DNA from: Massospora cicadina
Lineage: Eukaryota; Entomophthoromycota; Entomophthoromycetes; Entomophthorales; Entomophthoraceae
DNA: 64,000 nt
Assembly (NCBI GenBank): GCA_022478985.1
Contig: JAKSZP010007902.1
Location: 280,161 to 344,160 of the forward strand
Direction: 5' to 3'
The position numbers and the translations under genes were made by a program. Below the pieces are notes generated by a model. The model did not search any database and had not been told where the DNA came from. It saw only the letters and a program-made list of their open reading frames with translations. Shown piece after piece: positions 46,901-57,697 of this stretch (positions are counted from its first letter, which is position 1; every line of letters starts with the position of its first letter).

Positions 46901-47806
46901 TTAATGAAATCTTGACAATATGTTACTTGCAAGTGATTAGTTACAGGATCTCAACAATATAACAAATGCAGGAATGTTAAAACTCTTGACATCTGTTTAA
47001 GATTTTATGTTAGAAAGTAGACCAAGAATAGGCTTAATTTCTAACAATTTGAAAATGGTATAATTATCAATCCTTTATTAAGATAATGCCTCCCAGTACT
47101 TGTGGTACTCAGAGGCTAAAAATGATATGAGCAAGATAATTTAGGATAGACAAAGGGTAGCTCAGTTTTAGCTAAATGATGAATTATCTTATCAAAAACA
47201 CTCAAAAATATTTTCATCCCAATATGGCTCTATTTTAGGGGATTAATCAATACCAGTATGATAAATATATGTGATAACAACTTAATATTATTTATATAAT
47301 CAGATATCTGGAAAATATTTTCACATCAGTTGATTACTTGACACCTCAGTTCTTAATTAGTAGGTAAAAAATTTCACCTTTTGGAACCCCCTTCAGGTCT
47401 ATAAAAGGGGTTGTTTTCTCTTAGGAGGTAGCACTAAATTCAAGTTAGTGCATTGTCAAACTTTCAAATCAGTTCACCTAAAAAAATTATTTGAGGTGGG
47501 TTGACCTTGGGACAAATATACCACACCAAGAATGTTTTCCAGCCAGTACAGGTTTCGAACTCAAAACCTGCACTAGGGGTGGAAGCAGTTTTACCCGCTT
47601 GGCTAACCACCCTTTAAATCAGTTCACCTAGCCCACCAAGATTTATAAAAAAATCAACTCAATTTGAACTATCCTGATAAGGGTTAGGAGTAAAATTACT
47701 CTGATCCAACCTATTCTGCTGAGAGTTAAATGCAGAATTGCTAATATCATTTAAACCATTTGACCCTGAGACATTTTTATCAACTAGTCAAACATCCAAT
47801 TGTCCA
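46901..47806 (-). repeat. 5' LTR of B1
   Basis: It pairs with 17273-18306 and holds a SINE at 47481-47615. It begins next to the primer site and ends at AACATCCAATTGTCCA. Confidence 0.76.
47481..47615 (-). mobile_element. tRNA-derived SINE (copy c), 135 bp
   Basis: On the minus strand: A box TAGCCAAGCGG, B box GAGTTCGAAACC, then a short body and the 3' end TTGTCCCAAGGTCAACCCAC followed by CTCAAATAA and a run of T. A perfect 15-bp duplication AAATCAGTTCACCTA flanks it (47466-47480 and 47616-47630). Confidence 0.9.
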
Positions 47807-48576
47807 CCAGCAGTAACTATTTAATACTAAAATAGATAATCAAAATATTATATCTTTGGTAATTGCACACATTTTTAGCTGGTTAATTTGCTTAAAACAT
47901 ACTAATAGATACCTAAAAAACATATTCATTACACTATAACTCAAGTGAGGTTTATTAAAAGACTAAATACTGATACTTGTTTTTTTATTAATTTCTAAAT
48001 TTTATCCTAATCCCTAGAAAATGGCATTCTTGAGATTTGCATCTCAATTATTAAATCTTAGAAAAAATATAGACTAAGAAAAAGTATTATGGATTAGGTC
48101 AGAACTTAATAGAAACCTATAAGTTCTGGAGGAGTACTCTTATAAAATAAATTGATCTTTTAATGATTATAAAAACATGCTTTATAAAAATAACCTATAC
48201 TGTTGCTATAGTTTTAAGATTATTGTCAGTTTCTATATTAACCCCTTGGTTACAGATTTATTTGAAAAAATTCTTACATTTGGAATGTATTTTATTTGCT
48301 GATGTGCAGAACAGTATATAAAGGCGGTAGATTTTGTGTGAGAATTTATTTATTTGAGCAATATAATGTACACAGTAATTAGTATTAGTATTATAAATGA
48401 ATCTAAATTCATAAAAGAAACAATATGACAAAAATTAATTAAGGAATCAGAAAAGAAAATTATTAATATTTTTTGAGAGTGTGATATTTTTCAAAGCAAG
48501 TGCATGACTCAATGCAGTTGTCAAATGTACTAAGGGGTTAATAAAAATGATAACAAAAGAAACTCAGATTTTTAAG
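47807..48576. other. AT-rich stretch, no gene recognised
   Basis: No reading frame, repeat partner or RNA gene was recognised. The A4 pol sequence expected on the far side of B1 is absent, which suggests a deletion or rearrangement here. Confidence 0.5.
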
Positions 48577-48592
48577 TTGCAAGTTTAAAGCT

Positions 48593-50485
48593 CAATTTAT
48601 TCAAGGTATGCTGACCAGGGGACAGACAGTACTGAATACAACACTCAAAATGACAAAACAAAACTACTAACCAGGTGGGAAGCAGAAACTTCTAACCCAC
48701 CATAGCAGAGGGTGAGGAGGGGTTAGGGGGTTAGTTTTCAGAAAGACCCACCTCAATCAAGGGATGTTGGTTACAGTACTGGATCAGAGCAGAGAGCCAG
48801 GGCATTGGGGCATCCATATAGTGGGGGTTGAGGTCAGCATAGTAGGAGTTTTCCACTTCTGCATCAAGATAATGATAGGAAAGTGTTTCAACAAAAGCTG
48901 CAAGGAGAACTTCAGCTTCTTTGCGGGCTTCAGGAAGTTGGGTGAAAAGGGAGATACTGTGGTGGGTGATTTTAGCTGAGGGGTTGAATAAAGCAAGTGT
49001 TGCAACATTCATAACAGCAACTTCAGTATCATCAAATAGTTTTGAGATGCCACTGCAGGCAAATTCAGGAAAGTCAGGGGGAAGAAGAGGGTGGGCAGGC
49101 TATGCTGGAGCTGAGCCACTGACTGGGCCACCGCGGTGCATAGTTTTGGGTACTGAGGAGAGGCCACCACAGCTAAGGCAAGCTGGTAGTCACTTTGGAA
49201 GGGGGCTGTATTGGGTAGAGGAGCAAAATGGCGAGGGGTAGGGGTTTCATCAAAGTTGGGAAGGAAAAATTCTGCCCAACCATAATTGCCTTGGCAGAGA
49301 GGTTGACCTGTATGCTTACTAATGAGGACATTACCTGATTTGTCAGTCTCAGCCAATAGATCCCATGGATTTTGGTTCACTGGAATAGTGGCATTCAAAT
49401 TTGGGTGGGTGGGATTGGGCAAATAGGCAGCTGCTTGGGTGCCAATAGTGGTCCAAGCATTGCTCTGATTGGCTGGGGTAGATTTAGGTGGGAGAGTGAG
49501 GCTGGAGGTTTTAGGGGGGCTGATTTTCTATGTGAGCCCACTGAATGAGATTGAGGGTGGGAGGGGGCAGCAAAGTGCCCCATACTGAACCTCCAGAGGG
49601 GGGCTCAGAAGCTGCAGCAGCGGACTTGGCCTGAGGGCACACTTTTTTTGTATGGTCAAGGCTAAAGCAGAGAGAACAGATCTGCCTACCATTATCAACC
49701 TGAGCCCAAAAGAAATGATCAGGTGCTGCAGCCATACTAGCATGGGGTAGGATTTTTGGGCTATGGTAGGGTAGTGTGGTATGATGGTGGCTGTTGCATG
49801 AGGAGCAGCAAGGCACTCCACACCAGATGGAATAGCAAAGATGAGGTTGGGCTGAGTGCTATAAGCCATGAGCCCCACAACCAACTGGTCATACAAAACC
49901 TGGGGTGGAAGGTGGGATAGGAGATTTGCAAAGGATACCACCAGTGTGGTATCTGAAGGGAGGTGAGTACAGGTTATAGGAATGGGGTTTTTTTTATGAA
50001 TTAGAGGAGTTTGTGCTGCCACTTCAGTATCCTCCTCAGATTGGAACCTAACATCAAAGTAGCCCTTAAAAGGGTGGAAGTCTATAAAGCCAGCTGGCGC
50101 AAAGGCTGCAGTGGCTAGGTCAATAATTGCCTTATTGGCATATGGGAACAAATGCCCATAGTCCACTCTGAGGCAATAGTGAATGGCAGAGTGAGGGAGG
50201 GTGAGAGGATGGGGGTAAGAAGGGTGGACATGTGCCAGGTGGAGTGCTAAGTCCCATGGGGGACAAAATGGTTGGAAGCAGTGGGCGGGCTGTTTGAGCC
50301 CATCTGAACGTGCTTGCCTGCAGGGCAGAAAACACTAGGTGGGGGTGCACTGCTGCCACACACTGGGGTGGCAGGCAGTGGAGCCAAGGACATCAAAGAA
50401 TAGGTTTGGGCAGATAGCTATGGATAAATAAAACTTAAATTTAAAATTGTTTAAAAGTGACTTCGAGTGGTAAAAGAAAGTTTTT
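48593..50485 (-). mobile_element. LINE-like element with ORF1 only, 1893 bp
   Basis: It is flanked by a perfect 16-bp duplication TTGCAAGTTTAAAGCT (48577-48592 and 50486-50501). The minus-strand 5' leader resembles that of the LINE at 26754 (TCACTTTT then A-rich, CAATT). The 3' end is CCTTGAATAAATTG without a long A tail. It has an ORF1-type protein but no endonuclease or RT, so it would need enzymes in trans, like the half-LINEs of mammals. Confidence 0.78.
48731..50393 (-). pseudogene. ORF1-type protein (RRM-like, CCHC, extra C-terminal domain)
   Basis: The first ATG is at 50393. Main pieces are 49528-50166 (DVRFQSEEDTEVAAQ and ITCTHLPSDTTLVVSFANL, aligning with SRTCSHLEKISWVTFSNLP of the LINE), a zinc knuckle CSLCFSLDHTKKVC near 49625-49685, 49009-49422 (NPWDLLAETDKSGN and FLPNFDETPTPRHF) and 48731-49012 (NPSAKITHHSISLF to GLSEN, stop). 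At least three frameshifts. The last 200 or so residues have no match in the LINE ORF1 but resemble the antisense frame in element C. Function beyond RNA binding is unknown. Confidence 0.68.
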
Positions 50486-51009
50486 TTGCAAGTTTAAAGC
50501 TAGCAAGTACAAAAATGTATTTGTAGATTATGTACGTTTCAATTAAATCTGCTTTATGAATTAATTACATCTATAACAACTTGTTTTAAATGACATAATC
50601 TAAAATTACATATCTAAACTTTCCTATGGCAACTGCTATCACCTATATATTGACATCTCTTAATAAAATTTTATAAAATAAGTTAGTTAAGTTGTAAAAA
50701 GGATGATTACTAGTATTAGACATTCTTAAGCTTTAATTGGGATTTAACACATCGTAGTTAAAGTTGATAATATTTTATTTATTCAATGCAAGCCGAATAG
50801 GTGACGGACATTACCGAAATGAAAGAAGAAAAGAAATACGATTTAAAATCTAAATAGGGTTAACTGAAGAAAGTTTTAATTAAACTCCGGATCGGGACTC
50901 GTACTTTTCTGGTTACGTCATGGATAGGTATTCGTGTTATTCAACCTACTAACCGCCAAAGATCTACTTAAAACACATTCACTGACGTACTGACTGACAT
51001 CTGAAACCT

Positions 51010-51260
51010 TCGAGTCCGATAGGTTCAATCTATTTGGGCGAGTGGGTGAAAATTGGCAAATCTTATCGAATCTGAAATTATCGAGTCTGATGGGTTCAAT
51101 CTATTTGGGCGAGTCGGTAAGAATTGACAAATATTATCTCATAATTCACCAATTTGCTCAGCTGAAATTAATCGAGTTTAATAAATCCAATCTATTTAGG
51201 CGAGTAGATAAGAATTGGCGGATATTAGATAATTCACCAGATTTCTCACCCGAAACTAAC
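51010..51260. repeat. Imperfect tandem repeat, three units of about 70-90 bp
   Basis: Units start near 51010, 51080 and 51171 with CGAGT and share TTCAATCTATTTGGGCGAGT (first two units; third diverged) and AAGAATTGRCRRATATTA. Confidence 0.8.
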
Positions 51261-51589
51261 AATAATCAGTGTTAGAGTTTTAAGTAGGTTAAGTAGTTAG
51301 GAAATCAGCTCACCAGCCACGAGGGCAACAGCGGAGCTGTTAGTCTGAGTGGCTCGAGAGTAGTGCTGGCACAGCCTATAGGCTACAATGTGAGCTTATC
51401 ATCTGATAAACTTTAAATACTGTAGCGAAGCACGAGTATCTGGATATTAGGTTTATATAATTTTAAAAAGCTGCCTAATTTGGTTCACCTAATTAATAAA
51501 ATACTTTTGTCAAGTTAAGTAGAAGTTGATTTGGCAGTTTGGAAGACATGTCACGTAATGATTTTAAATATATAGAGATGTTTCGGGTA

Positions 51590-51790
51590 GCAGCTTGGTG
51601 TTATTTGATTGATTCGATAAGTTTATTTAGTTTGGCCAGGTGGTTGATGGTTTTTGGTCGAATCAATAGGACACAGTTTAGTTTTGAGGGGTGATTAGTT
51701 ATTGGTTGATTTGAAAAGTCCAATTAGGTCTGTCTGAGTGGTTGGTAGTTTTTGGTTGATTCGATTGAGCAATTAAATTTGGCTGAGTGG
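51590..51790. repeat. Imperfect tandem repeat around GAGTGGTTGGTAGTTTTTGG
   Basis: Three or so diverged units with TGGTTGATGGTTTTTGGTCG and TGGTTGGTAGTTTTTGGTTG, each followed by ATTCGAT or similar. Confidence 0.65.
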
Positions 51791-52399
51791 TTATTATTTA
51801 TCTATAGTATAAAATATAATTTAATAAATTGAATATCTGAAATTCATTATACACCTTAGCAAACACGGGTAATGAATGGTGGTTGATAATAAGCTTAATG
51901 TAAATGTTATAGGATAATAACAAGGGTGTTAATGATCTATAAATTGTCGTTTTATACTAAAAATTGGATATTGACAGAGAATTAATTTGGTATGTTAAAC
52001 ATCAATGGCGGCTATCAAGATTTAGATTTTACTTAATTTGTAGTACGTCTAAAATGAACTGAATTTAACAAATTAAAGCTATGTGGCAACAAATAATTAT
52101 GGCGTAATAAGACATATCCAAGTTGGTATCTTCTGGACTAGACTTGAGGATCGACTATCAAGTGAAAAGTCCATATCAATCCGAATTAGAATTTCAAAGA
52201 AATCTGGTATCTTATCGGGACATCCATTAGGATTAAAGATAACGAGAATCCACCTTTAATAAGTCACGCCTTTAGGTTTAAAATAAACCGGTCTAATTTA
52301 GACTCGGCTTGGCTCTCAACAACAAAAAGAAAAACACAAACAATTTTAAAACCATGTGGATTATGTTGGTTCCAATTTTAGAGGTAAATTGATCTCTAA

Positions 52400-52537
52400 A
52401 AGTAATCGAGGCGGGTTGACCTTGGGACAAATGTAACACCGAGATTTTTTATAGCCAGTACAGTATTAGACATGTGTTGAACAAAACCTGCACTAGAGTG
52501 GAAGCAGGAATTACCCTGCCAGGCTAACCACCCTTGC
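52400..52537 (-). mobile_element. tRNA-derived SINE (copy d), 138 bp
   Basis: Same family as copy c on the same strand, with a decayed B box. A perfect 15-bp duplication TAAATTGATCTCTAA flanks it (52385-52399 and 52538-52552). Confidence 0.88.
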
Positions 52538-52552
52538 TAAATTGATCTCTAA

Positions 52553-54439
52553 TTAGTCAACTGATGGATTTAAAATGCGGCTATAGAAAATTATGCTTCT
52601 GAAAATATGCGATCAACCCAAGCTTAATTTTTTAACTAAATTCACACTGCAATAAATTGTATCACACTACTTAAGGAATCACATAGACCTTGAGCAATTT
52701 CAGCCAGCCATTCACAATGTTTCGATAACAAGGTAGCTTCCTTATGTTTTCGTATAACTTCAATTTTTAGAGAAACTTCACAACGGCCAGTGCCTAGGTG
52801 CACCAAGATTATTAGGGTTTCGTAATATCCGATTGTGTCTGGGTTGGTTGATATGTAAAAGGCCTTAGAACCAAATCCAGGTACCCAGGAGAAAATATAA
52901 ATAAAGTAAAGTAAATGAAGTTCAAAACCTTAATATTTTTATTATAATTAAGTCTTATATAGTAGAAATAAAAATATTTTATGTAAAGACCTGGAGATCC
53001 AAAATTAGCTCTTATCATGAACTTGCAGTTCCCAAGGAAACAAACCAAGTGAATGAGAACTATTGCAATGATGGCCCTGAAGCCTCTAGTCAACAAGGAG
53101 TAGGCCATCTTCATGGGTACATGGATATAGCTGCTATGAATGCCATGATTCTCAAATGCTTAAAAAGTGTAAATTTTTAAAATCTAGAAATGGAATGTTT
53201 TTTATTAGATAACAAGTAAAGTGATTAAATAAAATAGGCCAGTATCCTTACAAGTGTGAGCACTGGCCCATATATAAAAAAGTTTCTTTAGAAGTTTGGC
53301 AGTACTATTCTTGTGTACTGCAATTACTTCTTGGGTTACAGTATATTTCAAGGTTTGCACTTGGGGGAAGGAGGCAGAACACAATGTTATCATGAGAATT
53401 GTGGCTGGAAGGGATGTTGGGGCTTACCATAATTGTCTTCTCCCCTAATTAAACTTTTGGACTTTCTTAAATCTCAAGTATACCGATATACGTTTTACCC
53501 TTAGAGTTTTAGCACTCAGTGGTCAAAGGAAAGATATAAAATCAAAAAGAGATTATAAAGAAATATTCTAAAGAAGAGCCAATATTGTGTTTTATAAATT
53601 TAAGATTTACAGCAAAATAAATGATATTACCATGAAATTTAAATAAAAAGGATTCTGGTTTCAGAGAATGGTGGAAGTTAAAAATTAGGCAATGGTAGGG
53701 ATGAATCTTACCAGAAGTATATTGTAATTTTGACACTGTAGTCAAGAGATTTGTTTACACAAGAGCCTAATTATATCAACATATAGACTGCTAGGCAATG
53801 TGGGGATAGTAGTAGGCTTTATATATGAGTTCCCCTTAAATTATGACCTTTCTTATAAAAAGGGTAGTAGGCATCACCTGGCAATATTGCCTTTTTTGGA
53901 AAGCTTTACATTACTGTGTCCCTTTTTACAACATTCCAATACTAGTGGACTATTGGGACTCCAAATCATATAGTAAATTCATTATTAATGGTGTAGAGTG
54001 TTGGCACAATGTTTATAACATTGGAGAGAGAAATTTAAGAGTTATTTGCTTTATAACAAAAAAGAGTTAATATATTCTGAAAAACAGGTGTTAAAGTGAG
54101 GGGTCTGACCATTCTGTGAAGTTATTGGAAATTTAGGCATCTGGGATTGGAAGGGATGGAAATATGAGGGGATGCCATAAGTTTGACCAAGGGTGGAATA
54201 GCATGTCATCCAAAAATACACTATGCGCTGGGCTCATCAATGATAACAGAGTTGAAGGTCAAGAATGATCATAAAAAGTGGGTGAAGCAACCTAAATTTT
54301 CTCTGACTTTGAGATAAGTTGATAAAAATGGTTTTGAAAAATTGGTGTGAATGGCTGATAATCCTTAATTAGTTTGACAAATTGTATTTTAATTGCTGAA
54401 GGGAGCTTAATATCTGGTAGACAAGTATGGAAATTCAAA
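52553..54439. other. No gene recognised
   Basis: AT-rich. A minus frame at 52812-53114 has a short hydrophobic stretch (AIIAIVLIHLVCFLG) but no family I recognise. 53843-54070 (plus) is Trp/Tyr-rich and also unrecognised. Part may be the 5' end of the E LTR. Confidence 0.4.
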
Positions 54440-54850
54440 GTGAGCTGAGAGAGGTAATATTATCTTGTGAATAGAGTGAATTCCTCTGAAGCCTCAATGA
54501 TGAGGTGGAACCAGATGAGTTCCAGCAAACAGTTAATATCTAAGTTGAAGGGTCAAAGCTGACTAAAGCATCAAAAAATTGAAGGGGAAGAAAAGACAAG
54601 AGAAGGAGGTCTTTTTGAAGAGAGAGTAAGAGAGTAGATATTAGGAAGGGGTCAATGCAAGAAAAAAGTATCTGTTAGTTGTATTTTTTAAATAAAGCAG
54701 CGTGGTTGAGGCAATTGCTTCATATTATATAAGTCTAATAAGTTCATTTTGTGGACCTTTATCTTCCATACTGTTTGTCCATTAGTCAGAGGGATCAACC
54801 CTGTACCATTCTTTTGGCAAATATCAACCATATCGCCAATTTTATAAAAA
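54440..54850 (+). repeat. LTR end of element E, related to C
   Basis: It aligns with the last 400 bases of the C LTR (for example CTTCCATACTGTTTGTCCA against CTCCATATCATTTGTTCCA). It ends directly before the primer site. Its start was not located. Confidence 0.55.
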
Positions 54851-54870
54851 TGGTGCTCACTACAGGCGGT
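54851..54870 (+). promoter_or_regulatory. tRNA-type primer binding site of E
   Basis: TGGTGCTCACTACAGGCGGT, differing at a few bases from the C site at 33565 and the B2 site. Confidence 0.7.
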
Positions 54871-55292
54871 CTTTTGATTAAAACGCTAAAAAATCCTATA
54901 TTTATCAAGCAATGGTGCAAAAACTCAACTTAAGGGATACTACCTCAGTTTATTGAGTTATTCCAGAATGTGGAACTAAAATTTGTTCTGGATATACTAT
55001 TTCAGATGCAAAAAATGTTTTTTAGTAAAATAATGATATAACAGATCAGCTTGACAAGACCTTTAACCAACTGCATCTGGTTGGTTATCAATCCAGCCAA
55101 CTTGTCGAGCACTTGAATAGCACTACAGAGCGGCTACACTGTGCAGAGCATAAATTGAATAGTGTTATTAGAGAGGGAGAGGTCTACATCAACAAGCTAC
55201 CCCCTTTTTAACCACAATGGAAAAATACATGGATTTCTTAAGCAGTTCTAATTTTCTGTAGAGGGGGCTTTGGATCAGCATAAGGTTAAACT
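54871..55292 (+). pseudogene. E gag fragment
   Basis: It aligns with the start of C gag: GALDQHKVKL at the end here against GTSDQQRAKLL in C. Stops are present. It is cut at 55292 by the A3 LTR and the rest of E is not seen in the window. Confidence 0.65.
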
Positions 55293-56320
55293 TGTAAGTC
55301 TTGGGGACCAGCCTTTGAAGCTGAATAGGGATCAGCACCCTTTTCAGTCAAGGAGGGGGCCCAAGGCTCCTGTGGACCCTCTGTCACAGTTGGGTGACCT
55401 TGCCCATGTGATAGATGAGCGCTCAGTAACAGCTTTTCTCCCCAAAGCTGCCTCTTTCCTTCCCCTTCCCTCCTCTTCAATCCTGGTAGGATTGATAGAA
55501 ATGACCTGTAGGGAGGTGGTGCACAGTAGGGGGCTTGGGGGGGTCCAGAGGCCACCCACTCCGCAGGCCATCTTTGGGAAGAAACTGGAAACATGGCAAA
55601 TCCCAGTGTCAGAGGCTGGCCGGTAAATTCCAGACTGAGAAGGCTGGTTTGGGTCAGCTGGGTTCAGGAGTCAGATTGGAATATGGCTCAGATTGGAAAC
55701 CTGGGTGCAGACAGCTCAGATCATTTGGTCCAACATTCTGAGGCAGTTTCAGAAGGTTTAGATTGTGTGAGCGGATGATCGCAGGATCGTCCCAAATTGC
55801 ACCAAACCCAATCTGTCAACCCCTGCTTTCTGAGATGAATCCAGAATGCCCAAACCATGCAAATCGGCTGAGTCAAGTCATCAAAACCTGGATCAGCAGC
55901 ATCAATTTGGCTTGGTCACAAGAAGTTGGGAAAATTTGCAAAAATTTTTTAAGCTTCTTCTGAACTGGGAGTCGCTTTTCACCCCCTCCAAGTCAGCCAA
56001 CCAAATTCTCTCCCTATTCTCTGAAAAACCAATCCCCCAACTCCTCCTTATGCCTATTGAACCATTTAAAAGGCAACTGACCCCACCAAGGGCAGTTGTT
56101 AGATCATTCTTTTTAGCCTTTTCTAAATAAAAACCATGTATCTGCCCATTCACCGCAGACTTCACCCATTGTTATCAGTTTTAAATCATCATTTGATCCA
56201 ATGAGACATGCCATTGCCCAGATCCTTTTCCCAATGTTCACAGACTGGATTATCTGGTCACTCAATCCCGCCATGCGGCAGTGGATCACCAATGCAATCA
56301 TCCAGCCCGCCCCCTATTGA
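55293..56320 (+). repeat. Truncated A-family LTR (A3)
   Basis: It starts TGTAAGTCTTGGGGACCAG and keeps A-LTR blocks (GGTGACCTTGCCCATGTGAT, GATGAGCGCTCAGTAACAGC). Near 56200 a short frame MRHAIAQILFPMFTDWIIW, then LNPAMRQW, matches the LTR-borne protein of A2 (WFHNPALMNFW). It is lost after about 56320, where B3 sequence begins. It is a third subfamily. Confidence 0.75.
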
Positions 56321-56329
56321 AATTTTATG

Positions 56330-56922
56330 AGAAATTCTATAAGCAGGCGTGACAAAGGCTACGAAATTATTAGTTCCGTGGCTCTAGCAAAAATCAACAA
56401 ATTGCAATGAAGTTATTAGTTCCATTGCTATAGTTGGTTCCAATCGGAAATACAGAATTCTGTAAGCAAATAGACCAAAATTAAACTATGCAAGATGAGA
56501 ATTTAGGTACTTTATTAATTAAAGACTAGAGATATTTATAGGGAAAATGTAGTGGTTCTTCACAAGGATTTCCTTGATCCACCCGAGGTAAGATCTTTCC
56601 TACCAGAGGACCAATATTGTTGATCATCAATATTATAATAATCGTAATGATCATATCTAGTATGATTCTAGTTAGATGCGATCAACCTTCTTAATGAGAC
56701 CTAGCCCCTTCAAAATGATTAGTTATTTTGAATTGCTTGGCCATCTCAAATTACTGAGTTTCTTTGGGTTGATTAAATTTAGGAGGCCAATAACTCTGAA
56801 GAGTCTTTCTTTGGTTAAATTGAAAATCAGAAATATTAGGTTTAGATTTCTCCATCTTATTAGGCCAAAATATTGAATCTTGATCTAGAGTATTTTTGAT
56901 CATCCTAGTTGTATCTCCAACA
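56330..56922 (-). repeat. Probable 3' LTR of B3
   Basis: On the minus strand a polypurine tract (GAGGGGGGCAT) precedes TGTTGGAGATACAACTAGG, a typical LTR start, just after the end of pol. CCCTATAAATA near 56540 may be its TATA box. The far end is uncertain and the partner LTR lies outside the window. Confidence 0.55.
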
Positions 56923-57014
56923 ATGCCCCCCTCAAGATCTTGCCTAGGGGGTACATACTTGCAAAGAAACCTACTATGCACTCTATTGATAACAGTACCA
57001 GTATCAATATAGAC
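56923..57014 (-). pseudogene. B3 pol C-terminus
   Basis: The minus frame has INRVHSRFLCKYVPPRQDLE, the usual gypsy pol tail ending in K-Y-x-P-P. It continues the B3 integrase from 63346 on the other side of B2. Confidence 0.65.
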
Positions 57015-57697
57015 TGTTGGACTTTTAACCCTTTTTAGGCTCGCTGGTACAGTATTGCCTCAAATCCAACAATATCACAGGAGCTGCTCTTACCACTTAT
57101 CAAAAATAATATAAATAAGCACTTAATAAAATAATTGGTTCTATATGTTTTTATTTAGGTGTTGCCTCAGGGCAAAAACTAAAGCTTCAATAATAGTGCA
57201 ATAATAATAAATAAACGATTCATAGTTCAGGCACAGATTGCTTGGTGCTGTCCAAATTAGGAAATATGTGAGTTCAGCCTCTTGGGTTGCTTGAGACTTG
57301 CATTTCTTCAATGTGAGGGCTGAAGGGGATGGAACCGCCAGAAAAATAAACCTGTGGGTAGGGATTTAATTAAATTGGCCCAATCAAAAGGCAGAAAAAT
57401 CTTTTCGCCCTGAGGAGCCCCCACCAACCCTATAAAAGGGGCCAGTCTTTGCGCAATCATTTGAACAGAATTGGCAGTAGTCTTGGAAAGAGCCTCTGAC
57501 AGACTCCTCTGAATTTGCTGCATAGTCGGCGCAATTTGACTGCCTGAACTCATGGTATTTGCCCAAGTTTTATTAATGAAAGTGTTACCCCAATTAGTAG
57601 GGTTCCAATGAGAATTGACCAGGGTCTTTTGGCTGATATTTTGCTCATTACCTCGAAACCACTACTATAACATACTTGGACTTGTAATTGTCTGACG
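57015..57697 (-). repeat. 3' LTR of B2 (683 bp)
   Basis: It pairs with 62660-63345. A minus-strand frame of 81 codons (57308-57553, MSSGSQIAPTMQQIQ) lies in its first half. The other LTR keeps the frame but has ACG for the ATG. Confidence 0.92.

Larger units (their letters stand above)
17273..47806 (-). mobile_element. Old Ty3/Gypsy element B1, split by nested insertions
   Basis: B1 is read on the minus strand: 5' LTR at 46901-47806, primer site, gag, protease, RT, RNase H, integrase, 3' LTR at 17273-18306. Pieces of pol at 18307-19179, 26387-26489 and 41094-46900 align in order with the single pol of B2 (57698-62650). A2 and C account for the gaps. Further insertions are a 23-bp LINE tail, two unidentified segments and a SINE. 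The two LTRs are strongly diverged and I found no target duplication, so B1 is older than everything inside it. Confidence 0.85.
50502..52384. other. No gene recognised; degenerate short repeats
   Basis: AT-rich. Two clusters of imperfect tandem repeats lie at 51010-51260 and 51590-51790. The rest has stops in all frames and no motif I recognise. Confidence 0.5.

Noticed and set aside
51340..51410. TTAGTCTGAGTGG, like a tRNA A box
   Set aside because: No B box at the right distance and no target duplication or tail found.
52812..53114. Minus-strand 100-codon frame as a host gene exon
   Set aside because: One hydrophobic stretch but no family resemblance, and no convincing splice partners.
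55270..55626. Open frame of 118 codons, plus strand
   Set aside because: It crosses the junction of E gag and the A3 LTR, so it is a chance chimera. The minus frames over the same stretch are also LTR sequence.
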